Shown one piece after another: positions 11,944-23,222 of a stretch of DNA of 64,000 bases; positions within the stretch are counted from its first letter, which is position 1, and each line of letters begins with the position of its first letter. Origin of the DNA: Datisca glomerata (lineage: Eukaryota; Streptophyta; Magnoliopsida; Cucurbitales; Datiscaceae); NCBI GenBank assembly GCA_003255025.1, contig QANY01002872.1, forward strand, positions 619,738 through 683,737, given 5' to 3'. Made by a program: the position numbers and the translations under genes. The notes under the pieces were generated by a model, which saw only the letters and a program-made list of their open reading frames with translations, made no database searches and was not told where the DNA came from.

Positions 11944-13490
11944 GGTTCGAGAATGATGATTTTGAAAACAAGAGCATAAGCAATAACTTTGACAATCTCA
12001 TTCTTAACGTAAAGTCATATGAAAGTGACAAGGATAATTTCAAACCATCTCCGGAAATGTTAAGAATGGTAGAAGAGGATGATAAAATAACTCAAACATA
12101 TCAACAGTTAACAGAGGTGATAAATTTGGGATTAGATGGAGAGACGAAAGAAGTTCAAATCGGCACTTCTATGACAAGCGAAAGCCACCAACAATTAATT
12201 GACTTACTCAAAGAGTATATTGACATCTTTGAATGATCTTACCAAGATATGTCAGGTCTAGGCACTGATATCATGGTTCATCATTTGCCACTTATGCCTG
12301 AAAGTAAATTAGTGAGACAAAAGTTATGGAAAATGAAATCAGACATGTTGGTACAGATCAAAAAAGTAGTTAAAAAGCAAGTAGATGTGGTTTTCTAGAA
12401 GTAGTAAAATATTGTGAATGGGTTGCCAACATAGTCTCAGTGCCAAAGAAAAATGGGAAAGTAAGAGTGTGCATCAATTATAGAGACTTAAATCATGCAA
12501 GCCCCAAGGATAATTATCCATTACCCCATATCAATGTATTAATAGATAACACTGCAGGACATTCAACCTTCTCTTTCATGGATAGTTTTTCGGGATATAA
12601 CCAAATCAAAATGACTCTTGAAGACCAAGAAAAGATCACTTTTAACACTTTGTGGGGTACATTTTGTTATATGGTTATGCCATTTGGTCTAAAGAATGCA
12701 GGGGTGGTACCAACAGGCAATGGTAACACTGTTTCATGATATGGTGCATGAAGAAATCAAAGTGTACGTTGATTACATGATTGCTAAATCTCATCAAGGG
12801 GAAGATCACACTGTCACTATGCGGAAACTATTTGAAAGGTTGAGAAAGTTTCAGTTAAAACTTAACCCGACAAAGTGTACATTCCAGCATCTTCAGGGAA
12901 ACTACTTAGTTTTGTCATGAGCAAGGAAGGAATAAAAGTTGACTCCGACAAGGTTCGGGCCGTCATTGATATGCCACCACCTCAAACTCAAAAGAAAGAG
13001 GTTTCTTGGGGAGATTAAATTACATAGCCTGGTTCATCTCACAGCTAACTGTAACTTGTGAACCTATCTTTAAACTTCTCCGCAGAAGTGATACAAAAAG
13101 ATGGAATGATGATTGCCAAATTACTTTTGATAAGATCAAGCAATACTTACCAAATCTGCCTATACTTGTTCCTCCAACTCCAGGGCGTCCACAAATTTTG
13201 TATCTTACAGTAATAGGAAAATCCATGGGTTGCATACTTGGTCAACATGACGACTCTGGAAGTAAAGAACAAACAATATACTATTTAAGTAAAAGGTTCA
13301 CAAACTATGAGGCTAATTATTTGATGTTGGAGAAAACGTGTTGTGCCTTAGCCTGGGTTGCTAATCGGCTTAGACAGTACATGTTATACCATACCACTTG
13401 GTTAATTTCAAAGATAGATCCAATCAAGTATATCTTTGGAAAACCGTCACTTTTCTGGGTGAATTGCTAAATGAAAAATGTTGCTCACAG
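11944..13490 (+). pseudogene. Tat/Ogre reverse transcriptase and first RNase H, broken
   Basis: Reverse transcriptase would copy element RNA into DNA. The N-terminal part (about 12040-12400) carries stops. 12440-12739 is well preserved, with VPKKNGKVRVCINYRDLN, then SFMDSFSGYNQIKM and YMVMPFGLKNA. A frameshift near 12700 leads to 12696-12920, where the catalytic box reads YVDY rather than YVDD, losing one metal-binding aspartate. The first RNase H follows at 13006-13470 (IYYLSKRFTNYEANY, then LEKTCCALAWV). The enzyme is inactive on two counts, the broken frame and the lost catalytic residue. Confidence 0.85.
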
Positions 13491-13639
13491 AATATGATAA
13501 TGTTCATGTCACGAGCAAGTCAATAAAAGGAAGTGTACTTGCTAATTATCTGGCAGATCAACCATTGCAAGATTATGAGCCTATGAAGTTTGATTTTCCT
13601 GATGAAAACATATCAGTCATATTAAAAAATGAAGGAGAA

Positions 13640-15338
13640 TATATGGATCCATAATTGTGGCTAATGTTATTTGATGGCGCATCTAATGGTATAGGACATG
13701 AAATTGGGGCAATCCTCATTTCTCCTAAGGAAAAGTTTTTCCCATTCATGGAAAAATTATGCTTTGACTGTACAAATAATGTGGCAGAATATGAGGCATG
13801 TTCCATGGGAATTTAAGCAGCTTATGATATGAAGATAAGGAAGTTTCGAGTGTACGGAGATTTGTTATTGGTGATACACAACTAAATGGGGAATCAGAAG
13901 CTAGAAACTCCAAGATGGTACGTTTACAACAAACATGTACCTAAGTTAATCCGAACTTTTTAAGTGATCTCATTTGACCATATACCTAGAGAGAATAATC
14001 AAATTGCATATGCACTAACAACTCTAGCATCCATGTTCGCCGCAGACTTTAAGGAAGAAGTGCAACCCATAAAAATTGAGAAGCAAGATTTTCCTGCTTA
14101 CTGTATAAGCATTGAAGAGGAACGAGACACAAGACCATGGTATTACGACATCAAGCAGTATATAAAGAATGGGGAATATCCATCCAAAGCTTCTGAGAAT
14201 GATAAACGCACTAATAGAAGATTGTTCATGGGTTTCTTCTTGAATGGTGAAATACTCTACAAAAGAAATCATGATATGGTGCTCTTAAGATGTGTTGATG
14301 CAAAAGAAGCGAATCAAATCATAGAGGAAGTTCACGAAGGAATTTGTGGTGTTCATGCTAATGGACATATGATGGCCAAACAAATCTTGAGAGCAAGATA
14401 TTATTGGTTAACTTTAGAGTCCGACTGCATCAAGTACGCTAAGAAATATCATAAATGTCAGATTTATGAGGATAAAATTCACGTACCCGCATCCCGTTTA
14501 CATGTCATGTCCGCGCCTTGGTCGTTCTCTATGTGGGGCATAGACATCATTGGTCCCATCACACCAAAAGCCTCTAACGGGCATTGTTTCATTTTGGTCT
14601 CTATAGATTATTTTTCCAAATGGATGGAGGCAAGTTCTTATTCGAGTGTAACCAGAAGTGCGGTTGTTAAGTTCATTAATGGGACAAATTTAAATAACAA
14701 TATGGTGAAAGAATTATGTGAGCAATTCAAAATTAAGCATCATAATTCATCCTCTTACCGTCTGAAAATGAACGGAGCAGGGGAAGCAGCCAATAAGAAC
14801 ATTAAAAGGATATAGAGAAGATGACGGAGGTTTATAAGGATTGGCATGAGATGCTCCCGTTTGCACTACATGGGTACCACACATCAGTCCAAACATCAAC
14901 TGGGGTAACACCATTCTCTTTGGTATATGGCATAGAAGCAGTCCTTCCAATTGTGGTGGAAATTCCTTCCCTCAGAGTCTTAATGGAAGCGAAATTAGAA
15001 GAAGCAGAGTGGGTACAAACACAATATGAGCAATTGTATTTCATCGAGGAAAAAAGATTGACTGCATTATATAGAGGCCAATTATATCAAAGAAAAATGA
15101 TACACGCATATGATAAAAAATTACGTCCCCGATGTTTCTGAGAAGGAGACTTGGTGTTGAAAAAGATACTCTCATATCAAAAGGATCACCGGGGGAAGTG
15201 AACCCCAAAGTATGATGGACCTTTCATTGTCAAGAAGGCCTTCTCTAGAGGATCTATCATGCTAACAAACATGGATGAAGATGATTTACCACATACAGTT
15301 AATTTTGATACAGTCAAGAAGTACTTCATTTGACCGCG
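13640..15338 (+). pseudogene. Tat/Ogre second RNase H and integrase, broken
   Basis: A second, archaeal-type RNase H lies at about 13650-13960 (LWLMLFDGASNGIGHEIGA, then NNVAEYEA), a Tat-lineage signature. The integrase starts near 13964 with a long frame to 14815. It has an HHCC finger (EVHEGICGVHANGH ... DCIKYAKKYHKC) and the first catalytic Asp in GIDIIGP. The second Asp is missing where INGTNLNNN is read, and a Glu lies in GAGEAANKN. A stop at 14813-14815 precedes the C-terminal part (14821-15141, then about 15150-15338 in broken frame, with PKYDGPFIVKKAF). Integration activity is not possible from this copy. Confidence 0.85.
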
Positions 15339-15640
15339 TATGGGAAAAACGAAGTTGGGCAAAAAAATGTTTTTAAAAGGAGCTGTCTTGAATACTAGAG
15401 AAATTCTTATTCTATATTTTTTCTAAATCCTTGTTTGTAAACATTATTCATCATCGATGAAGAGCCTTTTATTCTTTCTTAGTTGACAAATACATATCAT
15501 TCATCTTCTTGTTATTTCCATTATTTCTTATTCCTCTCTATTCTAAGATATCATTAATTACTCTTGGAATAACTCAGAAGCATAAACTTGGTTAGGTGAA
15601 AACTAATTAAAAAAAATAGTAACTAAGAAAGGCGGTCTGA
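15339..15640 (+). other. Tat 3' untranslated region before the minisatellite
   Basis: AT-rich non-coding sequence between the integrase end and the tandem repeats. I see nothing else here. Confidence 0.5.
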
Positions 15641-16195
15641 CTTTCTCGGTTAAATCGAATCTGACTTTGTTGCGATTCGAAGCCTGGTGCAATGCCTGAT
15701 CGGTTCCAATTAATATGGTTAAATCGAACTCGCATCGAGTCGAGGTTGAAGCCTGTGTCTATCCAGGTCCACACTTTTTCTTTATCTTCGGTTAAATTGA
15801 ACCCGCGGTCGAATCCCGGTGTTAGTGCCTGGTCTGTTTCAACTAATATGGTTAAATCGAACTCGCATCGAGTCGAGGTCGAAGCCTGCTTCTATCCAGG
15901 TTCACGTTGTTTATTTATCTTTGGTTAAATCGAACCTGACTTTGTCGCGGTCGAAACCTGGTGTCAGGGCCAGGTCCGTTGCAATTAATATGGCTAAAAT
16001 CGAACCCACATCGAGTCTAGGTCGAAGCCTCCATCTATCTAGGTCCACATCCTTTCTTTATCTTAGGTTAAATCGACCCCGACTTTGTCGTGGTTGAAGC
16101 CCAGTATCAGCACCTAGTCCGTTTCAATTAATATGGTTAAATCGAACTGAAATTGAGTTGAGATCGAAGTCTTTGTCTATCCAGGTCCATTTCAT
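15640..16195 (+). repeat. 3' UTR minisatellite of the Tat element
   Basis: About four copies of a unit of roughly 140 bp, each made of two related halves of about 70 bp that begin GGTTAAATCGAA. Starts are near 15647, 15716, 15789, 15850, 15921, 15991, 16067 and 16135. Shared motifs include CGCATCGAGTCGAGG and TATCCAGGTCCAC. Tandem repeats between integrase and 3' LTR are known in Ogre/Tat elements and can seed satellite DNA. The open frames within it arise from the repeat and are not genes. Confidence 0.9.
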
Positions 16196-16317
16196 TAATT
16201 CCGTCATTTCATAAAATTCGAATAAGTTGAGGATTCTATTCCCCTTATCCATATAGTTTTTTATCGATCAAACTACTTATCTACACCTTTATACACCTTC
16301 TAAGTTTAGAATCGTGA

Positions 16318-16330
16318 ACAAGGGGGCAAC
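16318..16330 (+). promoter_or_regulatory. Polypurine tract of the Tat element
   Basis: ACAAGGGGGCAAC sits directly before the 3' LTR start (TGTAGATACC at 16331). It is the expected priming site for plus-strand DNA synthesis. Confidence 0.7.
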
Positions 16331-18382
16331 TGTAGATACCATATTTTGTCCGGTCCAAAACTTTAAAAATATGAATTTTATTTTTTTCCCCTATACTAGT
16401 CTAAGACTATGTATATGATTTGAAAAATAGTTCAATGCCTAAAAATAAGAAGAATTGTCCAAGGACTAAAAACTTAAAAGGGAACAAAAGGACTAAGAAT
16501 AAAAAGTGAAGCCCTAAGTTTTTCTATAAATAGATAGGAGTCTTCACTTGAAAAGGAGATATTGGAGAGTGAGAAAGGGAAGGGATTTAAGAGAGAGAAA
16601 GAGAGGTCTTGAGAAAATAGGACACTTTTTTTTTTAAAATGAGAGAATGAGAATTTTCATTTCTATTCATTTTCCATCTTCTCATATTCTTTTTATTAAA
16701 GTAGTTCAAGTTTCTTGTATTTAAGTTTACAATATATTTTGTTCATTATTATTCATCATCTCTATTTTTCATACTCATGTATTTGATATTTCTTGGTTTC
16801 CTTTTCTATACATAAGAGATTTGCTCATTCTTTATCATTTATCCTACTCTTAATCTTATGTTTTATTTCCACGTATTGTTGATTTCTCTACAAGTTTGAT
16901 GATGAGATATTTTTGTCATTAACTCAATCAATGAGGATGAGGATAAAGTTTTTGAGAAGTGTAAAATTAACTCAATATGAATCAACCATTTAATGGGTTA
17001 AAAGTGTGCATTTGATGAAAAAAATCTCCTATGATAATTTTTCATACATAAAAATGCATAAAATAGAAAGTAAAACCTCTATACAAGATTATGCAAATAT
17101 TTAAGTTTTTTTTATGTTCTTGCAAGTATTTTCTTTTTAATTTTTGTTCATAATTTTTGTGAGCTTTGTTTGAACTAGTTACCATCCATGAGCTTTCCCA
17201 GTAATGAAGGAAGGAAGGAAAAATGGTAATTAGTCTAAGTGGTCCAAAATAAAAAAAATGGTATATTTATATCCCAAACAAAAATTATTTTATTTTGAAA
17301 GTATTATTTATTTGTTTAGTGACACTTGTTTAAACTAGTTATCATTCATGATTATTCCTCGCAATGAAGGAAGAAAGAAAAAATGATAATTAGTTAACTA
17401 AATAATCCAAAATAAAAAAATGATATATTTATATTCTAAATAAAATTATTTATTTTTCTTTAGTGACACTTGTTTAAATTAGTTATCATCCGTGATCATT
17501 CTTTTACTATTTGATTAGCATTAAGTAAATAAATGAAAATGATAATTAATAAACTATGTCGTCAAAAATAGCATGCTCATGCCATATGTATGAAATTAAA
17601 CATTTTTTCATAGATTAATTTATTTACATATAAAAATTTAATTATTAATTTATTTATTAAATAATTACATATATATATAAACGAAATTAAAAAAAACAGA
17701 GAAATAGAGAGCGATGTGACCCTCTATCAACAGAGCGTGACTTCACCATCTGTCTCTTTTTTTTGTTATTTTTTTTGTACTTAATTTTTTTTTGAGGTTT
17801 TTTGTTTTTTTTCATTTTATTTGTTTTTTTATTTTTTGTGTTTGTTTATTTTTCTATTTTTTAGTAGATATTATTGGTTTATTTTAATTTATTTTTACAT
17901 AATTTTTTAATTATTTCACGTATTGTTTCATTATTTTTATTCTATATATCCTTTTTAAATTTATCAAACATATTTATCATCTCTAACATTTATTTCCATT
18001 ATTCTTTCATTTTCTTTATAGTTGTTAACTCTTCTTATTTATTTATGTATTATTGTCATATCGTCACACTTGTATGTGAATAATATTTCATTATTTTTAT
18101 CATCAGAATTGATGTTCATAAATTAAAACCATAAAATTTTGATTTAAATTTTGTTAATTTCTTTATTTAGTTTTCACTAAAAAATCCGATGACAGACTTT
18201 GGAATTTTTGGGATACTAAATTTCTCGAACTATCGAGATGATGAGTTATTTTTAGGATACCAAGAATAACTCCAATAATACTTTGATTTAAGAAAAATAT
18301 AAAAAAACAAAATTAATTTTTCAATGGTCTTTATACCACCCATTAAAGGTCGTTTATTTACTCAACTTTATGATGCAAAATG
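16331..18382 (+). repeat. 3' LTR of the Tat element, first part
   Basis: This matches the 5' LTR throughout, with many substitutions and small indels. It is cut at 18382 by the copia insertion, whose target copy AAATG occupies 18378-18382. A 63-bp-scale insertion at about 17703-17750 (GATGTGACCCTCTATC...) is absent from the 5' LTR. The open frame at 17874-18083 is within the LTR and is not a gene. Confidence 0.9.
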
Positions 18383-18615
18383 TGTTGAATAAACATTAAA
18401 TGTCATTTTTTAGTGGGTTTTAAATTTAGGAGTTAGGAAACATAAAAGGTCAAGAGTTTTTGTAGTTGAAAGGACAATGGGTGATAGATTTAATTGTTTT
18501 TCAGTTATTTTTGAGTTTTATAGTCTATATAAAGGCCTTGGTGATTTCATTTGAACATAGAACTAAGAGGAATACAAAAGTTAAAGTATTACAAGTGAGT
18601 TTATTTGAGTTCTCA
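18383..18615 (+). repeat. 5' LTR of the copia element
   Basis: Starts TGTTGAATAAACATT and ends GAGTTCTCA. A TATA-like CTATATAAAGG is at about 18523-18533, a probable promoter. Confidence 0.93.
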
Positions 18616-18618
18616 AAT

Positions 18619-18632
18619 TGGTATCAGAGCCA
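18619..18632 (+). promoter_or_regulatory. Copia primer-binding site (initiator Met tRNA)
   Basis: TGGTATCAGAGCCA lies three bases after the LTR. It is the standard plant copia primer site complementary to initiator Met tRNA. Confidence 0.92.
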
Positions 18633-19820
18633 ATGGCGAATGTGACGGGTCAAATGCCGCTACCACGACTAATGAAGGCGAACTACGAGAACTGGAGCAT
18701 TCAAATAAAAGCTCTTCTCGGCTCTCAAGATGCATGGGAGGTGGTCAAAGAAGGGTTCGAAGAACCAACAAATACCACGGGATATACGGCGGCTCAAAAC
18801 AAGGCGTTGAAAGAGGCGCGAGCGAAGGATAAGATGGAATTATACATGTTGTTCCGAGCAGTTGATGAGTCGGGCTTTGAGAAGATTGTCGGTGCAACAA
18901 CTTCAAAAGAAGCGTGGGACATTTTAGGAAAAGTGTTCAAAGGAGCCGACCGAGTCAAGAAAGTGTGTCTCCAAACTCTTCGTGGCGAGTTGGAGAGCAT
19001 GAAGATGAAGGAGTCAGAAAGTGTATCTGACTACATCAGGCGTGTACAAGCCGTGGTGAACCAACTCATTCGTAATGGCGAAGTGTTAACCGATGCGCGA
19101 GTTGTGGAGAAGATTTTAAGATCATTAACCGACAATTTTGAGAATGTTGTGTACGCAATAGAAGAGTCAAAGGACCTTGCGACGCTCACAGTCGACAAGC
19201 TTGTCGGTTCTCTCGAGGCACACGAACAACGTAAGAAGAAAAAAAAGGAGGAGACACTCGAGCAAGCACTTCAAACCAAGGCGTCAATCAAAGACGAAAA
19301 GGTATTCTATTCTCAAAATTTTCGAGGTAGAGGGCGTGGCCGTGGAAATCATGAAAATGGTCGCGGTGGTCAAGGCAGCAGTCATGAGAGGTACTATAAG
19401 GAGAAGGGACAGTCGAGCCAACCAAATTGGTGTGGAAGAGGACGCGGTCGAGGAAGAGGTGGCCGGTCGAACTATTCCAACATCGAGTGCTACAAGTGTT
19501 ACAAGTATGGTCACTATGCGAAGGATTGCAACTCCGAAAAATGTTATAATTGTGGTAACATGGGGCATTTTGCAAAAGATTTTCGAGCCGATAAAAAGCT
19601 GGAAGAAACAACCAACCTAGTCTTGGAAGACGAAGCGAATGAAGGCCTTCTCTTGATGGCTCAAAATGAACTCAACATCAACAATGACACTCTGCGGTAC
19701 CTCGACTTGGGGGCAAGAAACCATATGTGCGGTCACGAGTACCTATTCAAAGAGATGCAAAAGATTGAAGATGGTCATGTGTCATTTGGAGATGCATCAA
19801 AGGTGGAGGTCAAAGGCTGA
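18633..19820 (+). pseudogene. Copia gag and start of protease
   Basis: The ATG at 18633 immediately follows the primer site and starts MANVTGQMPLPRL, a typical copia gag start. The next part has the gag core (WSIQIKALLGSQDAWEVV, then KDKMELYMLFRAVDE). A Gly-Arg-rich RNA-binding stretch follows, then two zinc knuckles. The first is intact (CYKCYKYGHYAKDC); the second has lost its last Cys (CYNCGNMGHFAKDF). The protease start reads LDLGARNHMCG where an Asp-Ser/Thr-Gly is expected, so the catalytic site is damaged. The frame ends at a TGA at 19818-19820 but resumes in the same phase. Confidence 0.9.
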
Positions 19821-20579
19821 GGTACGGTTTGTTACTTACAAAAGGATGCCTTAATAGGGTCAATCCAAGATGTTTATTACTTACCAGACCTCAAGACCAA
19901 CATTTTGCGTATGGGGCAACTCACGGAGAAAGGTTACTCGATACTTTTAAAAGACTGAGTACTACACTTGAAGGACAAGCAAGGGCGTCTGGTTGCTCTA
20001 GTCGAGATGGGAAGAAATCGGATGTACAAACTGAATTTGAGAAGTGTGCGAGAAAAATGTTTGCGAGTCAACGTAGAAGACAAGGCGTCGCTGTGGCATC
20101 TCCGCTTTGGTCACCTACATCAAGGTGGTCTAAAAGAGTTAGCAAAGAAGAACATGGTGCACGGGCTGCCGGACATGGACTATGAGGGCAAATTTTATGA
20201 AGAATGTGTGCTTGGCAAGCAAGCGAGAACATCGTTTCAAAAGAAAGTAGAATATCGAGGTAAACCTACTCTCGAGTTGATTCATACCGACATATGTGGA
20301 CCAATCGCCCCTGAATCTTTCAATGGTAAAAGGTACATCATTACCTTTATCGATGATTTCTCACGGAAAACTTGGGGTTATTTTCTGAAAGAAAAATCCG
20401 AGGCATTCTAGGTGTTCAAAAAGTTCAAAGTGATGGTGGAGAAGGCAGCTGGTAGACACATCAAAGCTGTACGATCCGATAGAGGTGGTGAGTATACTTC
20501 AACGGCTTTCATGGAATATTGCGAGGAGCAAGGCATAAGGAGATTTCTAACCGCACCATACTCTCCTCAATAAAACGGT
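19821..20579 (+). pseudogene. Copia protease tail, pre-integrase and integrase core
   Basis: This continues the gag-pol frame beyond the stop at 19818, with further stops at 19956, 20409 and 20571. The pre-integrase zinc-binding part has LWHLRFGHLH and the EECVLGKQ region. The first integrase Asp is in HTDICGP and the second in VRSDRGGEY. The third acidic residue lies just after the stop at 20571, where the codon before NGVAERKNRT has become TAA. Integrase would insert the DNA copy, but this one cannot be made in full. Confidence 0.9.
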
Positions 20580-22142
20580 GTGGCCGAGAGAAAGAACCGG
20601 ACTATTCTCGACATGGTTCAATCAATGCTCAAGAGCAAGAAGCTACCGAAAGCATTCTGGGCAGAAGCCGTGAAATGTTCCATCTATGTACAAAATCGAT
20701 GTCCACATGTGAAGTTAGATGATCAAACACCACAAGAGGCATGGAGCGGACAAAAGCCGACAGTTTCTCATCTCAAAGTGTTCGGTAGTGTGGCTTATGC
20801 ACACGTACCGGATCAACGAAGAATGAAGCTCGAAGACAAAAGAAAAAGGTATATTTTTATTGGGTATGATGAGAAGACAAAAGGGTACAAGCTACTCGAC
20901 CCGATAAGCAAGAAGGTGATGGTGAGTCATGATGTGCGAGTAAATGAAGCAAGCGAGTGGGACTGGAACAATTCGATGGAGGTTATCATCGAAGTTGGAG
21001 AATCATCAGTCGTTGCACCAACAAGTATACCAACAAACTCTGAAACTACCGATGATGAAGATGAACCGCGACAACCAAAAATGCGAAGTTTACAAGATTT
21101 GTATGACTCGACAAATGAGGTACACCTTGTATGTCTTTTGGCAGATGCTGAAAATATCAGCTTTGAAGAGACGATGCGAGATAAGAAGTGGCAAACTGCC
21201 ATGAACGAGGAGATTAAGGCGATTGACCGCAACAACACATGGGAGCTAGCAGAATTGCCGAAAGGCAGTCATCCTATTGGTGTGGAGTGGGTGTTCAAGA
21301 AAAAGATGAATGCTCAAGGCGAGATAGAACGGTACAAGGCGAGACTTGTTATGAAGGGATACAAGCAAAAGATAGCAATTGACTATGACGAGGTGTTTGC
21401 TCCTGTTGCAAGAATGGAGACATTCCGATTACTCATTTCACAAGCTGCTCAATTCAAATGGCCAATATTTCAAATGGATGTCAAGTCAGAATTCTTGAAT
21501 GGTGTGCTCGAAGAAGATGTCTACATCGAACAACCACTCGGGTACATGAAAGTCGGAGAAGAGAAGAAGGTGCTAAAATTGAAGAAGGCGCTTTACGGGT
21601 TGAAGCAAGCACCGCGGGCATGGAATACACGTATCGATACATATTTCAAGGAGAACGGGTTCAAGCAATGTCCCTACGAGCATGCCCTTTACGCAAACAA
21701 GAATGGAGGTAACGTGTTATTTGTTGCTTTTTATGTCGATGACCTCATTTTTATGGGAAACAGTGATGAGATGATAGAAGAGTTTAAGGGAACAATGACA
21801 CGGGAATTTGAGATGTCAGATTTGGGCTTGATGAAGTTTTTTCTTGGTTTGGAGGTTAGACAAGTAGAGACGGGTATTTTTGTATCACAGGAGACATATG
21901 CAAAATAAATTTTGAAGAAGTACAAGATGGCAAATTGCAACCCGGTATCAACACCAATGGAACCAAGTGCAAAACTCTCGAAGTTCGATGGAGGAGAACG
22001 TGTCGATGCGAGTAGATACCAGAGTTTGGTAGGAAGCTTTCGCTATCTCACATGCACAAGGTCGGATCTTTCATTAAGTGTCGATATTATAAGTCGGTTC
22101 ATGGAGGAGCTGGTTTATTCACATTGGAAGGCAGTGAAGTGA
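20580..22142 (+). pseudogene. Copia integrase end, reverse transcriptase and RNase H start
   Basis: The longest open part of the element (442 codons, 20580-21908). It starts inside integrase (VAERKNRTILDM), then has QTPQEAWSGQKP and the reverse transcriptase, with HPIGVEWVFKKKMN, then FQMDVKSEFLNGVLEE, ALYGLKQAPRAWN and an intact YVDD box. A TAA at 21906 precedes the connection to RNase H (SRYQSLVGSFRYLTCTRSDL), ending at TGA 22140. Because YVDD is retained, this is the best-preserved enzyme segment in the window, but it lies downstream of several stops. Confidence 0.92.
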
Positions 22143-22670
22143 ATCCTATGGTACATCCAAGGAACGGTGTCACTCGGGTTGTTCTACTCGAAAGAAGATT
22201 ACAAGTTGGTTGGTTACTCCGACAGCGATTGGTGCGGAGACATAGACGATCGGAAGTACATCGGGATATGTGTTCTTTATGGGAGATACTGCATTTACTT
22301 TGTTTTCAAAGAAGCAACCGATCGTGACACTCTCGACGTGTGAAGCTGAATATGTGGCAGCATCTTGGTGTGTATGTCATGCGATATGACTTAGAAATTT
22401 GTTAAGCAAGATGGGGCTAAAGCAACTAGCTGCAACCGTGATTCAAGTTGACAACAAATCAGCAATTGAGTTGGCAAAGAATCCAGTGAACAATGAAAGA
22501 AGCAAATACATTGACGTTCATTTTCACTTTATCCGAGTCATGTGAAGGAAGGAAGTGTGGAGTTGGTGCATGTGGCAACTCAGGATCAAGTTGTGGATAT
22601 CTTCACAAAACCGCTACCGAAAGTACCTCTCGACAAATGCAAGAAAATGATTGGCATGACGGATGGTAGA
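22143..22670 (+). pseudogene. Copia RNase H, broken
   Basis: RNase H landmarks are present in shifting frames: GYSDSDWCGDIDDRK, then after a one-base shift near 22260 the CEAEYVAASWCVCHA segment. The tail ends with DIFTKPLPKVPLDKC at about 22595-22640. Stops occur near 22386 and later. The polypurine tract (TATGGGGGAG, about 22677-22686) lies just before the 3' LTR. Confidence 0.88.
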
Positions 22671-22689
22671 TAAATTTATGGGGGAGTTT

Positions 22690-22922
22690 TGTTGAATAAA
22701 CATTAAATGTCATTTTTTAGTGGGTTTTAAATTTAGGAGTTAGAAAACATAAAAAGTCAAGAGTTTTTATAGATGAAAGGCCAAGGGATGATAGATTTAA
22801 TTATTTTTCAGTTTTTTTTGAGTTTTAGAGTCTATATAAAGGCCTTGGTGATTTCATTTGAACATAGAACTAAGAGGAATACAAAAGTTAAAGTATTACA
22901 AGTGAGTTTATTTGAGTTCTCA
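22690..22922 (+). repeat. 3' LTR of the copia element
   Basis: Same length and termini as the 5' LTR. The target copy AAATG follows at 22923-22927. Confidence 0.93.
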
Positions 22923-22927
22923 AAATG

Positions 22928-23217
22928 TACCTAATGGGACATTCAAAAATTAATTTTCATAACAATATTTTAAAAGATAATTTGGATAGCATTTGATTAA
23001 ATTTGGTAACCATTTTTTATAATGGGTGTTGTGGATGCTAATACCTTCTCCACACATAAATGACTCCTGAACTAACTTTAAATTTTTACAAACCAAAATA
23101 TTTGATTTTAAAATTGGGCGACCAATCACGTTCTAAAATAATTGGTGGCGACTTCGAATTTTTTAAAAAAAAAATATTTTTTTAATCACCGTTCCACGTC
23201 GCATGCACGCTGCGATA
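22928..23217 (+). repeat. 3' LTR of the Tat element, second part
   Basis: Continues the LTR after the copia insertion and ends TGCGATA where the 5' LTR ends TGCGACA, so the terminal CA has mutated. The two parts total 2342 bp. The flanking duplication ATTGT follows at 23218-23222. Confidence 0.9.
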
Positions 23218-23222
23218 ATTGT

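Larger units (their letters stand above)
18383..22922 (+). mobile_element. Ty1/copia retrotransposon, complete but inactive
   Basis: Two 233-bp LTRs (18383-18615 and 22690-22922) flank an internal region of 4074 bp. The target duplication AAATG is exact (18378-18382 and 22923-22927). By eye the LTRs differ at about 10 of 233 positions, near 96% identity. The gag-pol reading frame runs from 18633 in a single frame to about 22255, interrupted by in-frame stops at 19818, 19956, 20409, 20571, 21906 and 22140, then a frameshift. It is much younger than the Tat element it entered. Gag and pol motifs suggest the Tork/SIRE side of copia, but the clade is not certain. Confidence 0.95.
3058..23217 (+). 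mobile_element. Tat/Ogre-lineage Ty3/gypsy retrotransposon, complete but inactive
   Basis: The element is bounded by LTRs at 3058-5384 and 16331-23217 (the latter interrupted) and flanked by the 5-bp duplication ATTGT at 3053-3057 and 23218-23222. The span is 20,160 bp, or about 15.6 kb once the nested copia and its duplicated target are removed. Internal order is ORF1, gag, protease, G-patch, reverse transcriptase, RNase H, second RNase H, integrase, minisatellite and polypurine tract. An extra ORF1, two RNase H regions, an Arg-tRNA-type primer site and 3' tandem repeats are hallmarks of the Tat/Ogre lineage. Every coding block carries stops or frameshifts, so the copy is dead. Confidence 0.92.

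Noticed and set aside
15692..16097. Two open frames in the Tat 3' region
   Set aside because: They read through the minisatellite and repeat with it.
19177..19620. Overlapping frames on both strands of copia gag
   Set aside because: Shadows of the Gly-Arg-rich and zinc-knuckle coding part of gag in other frames.
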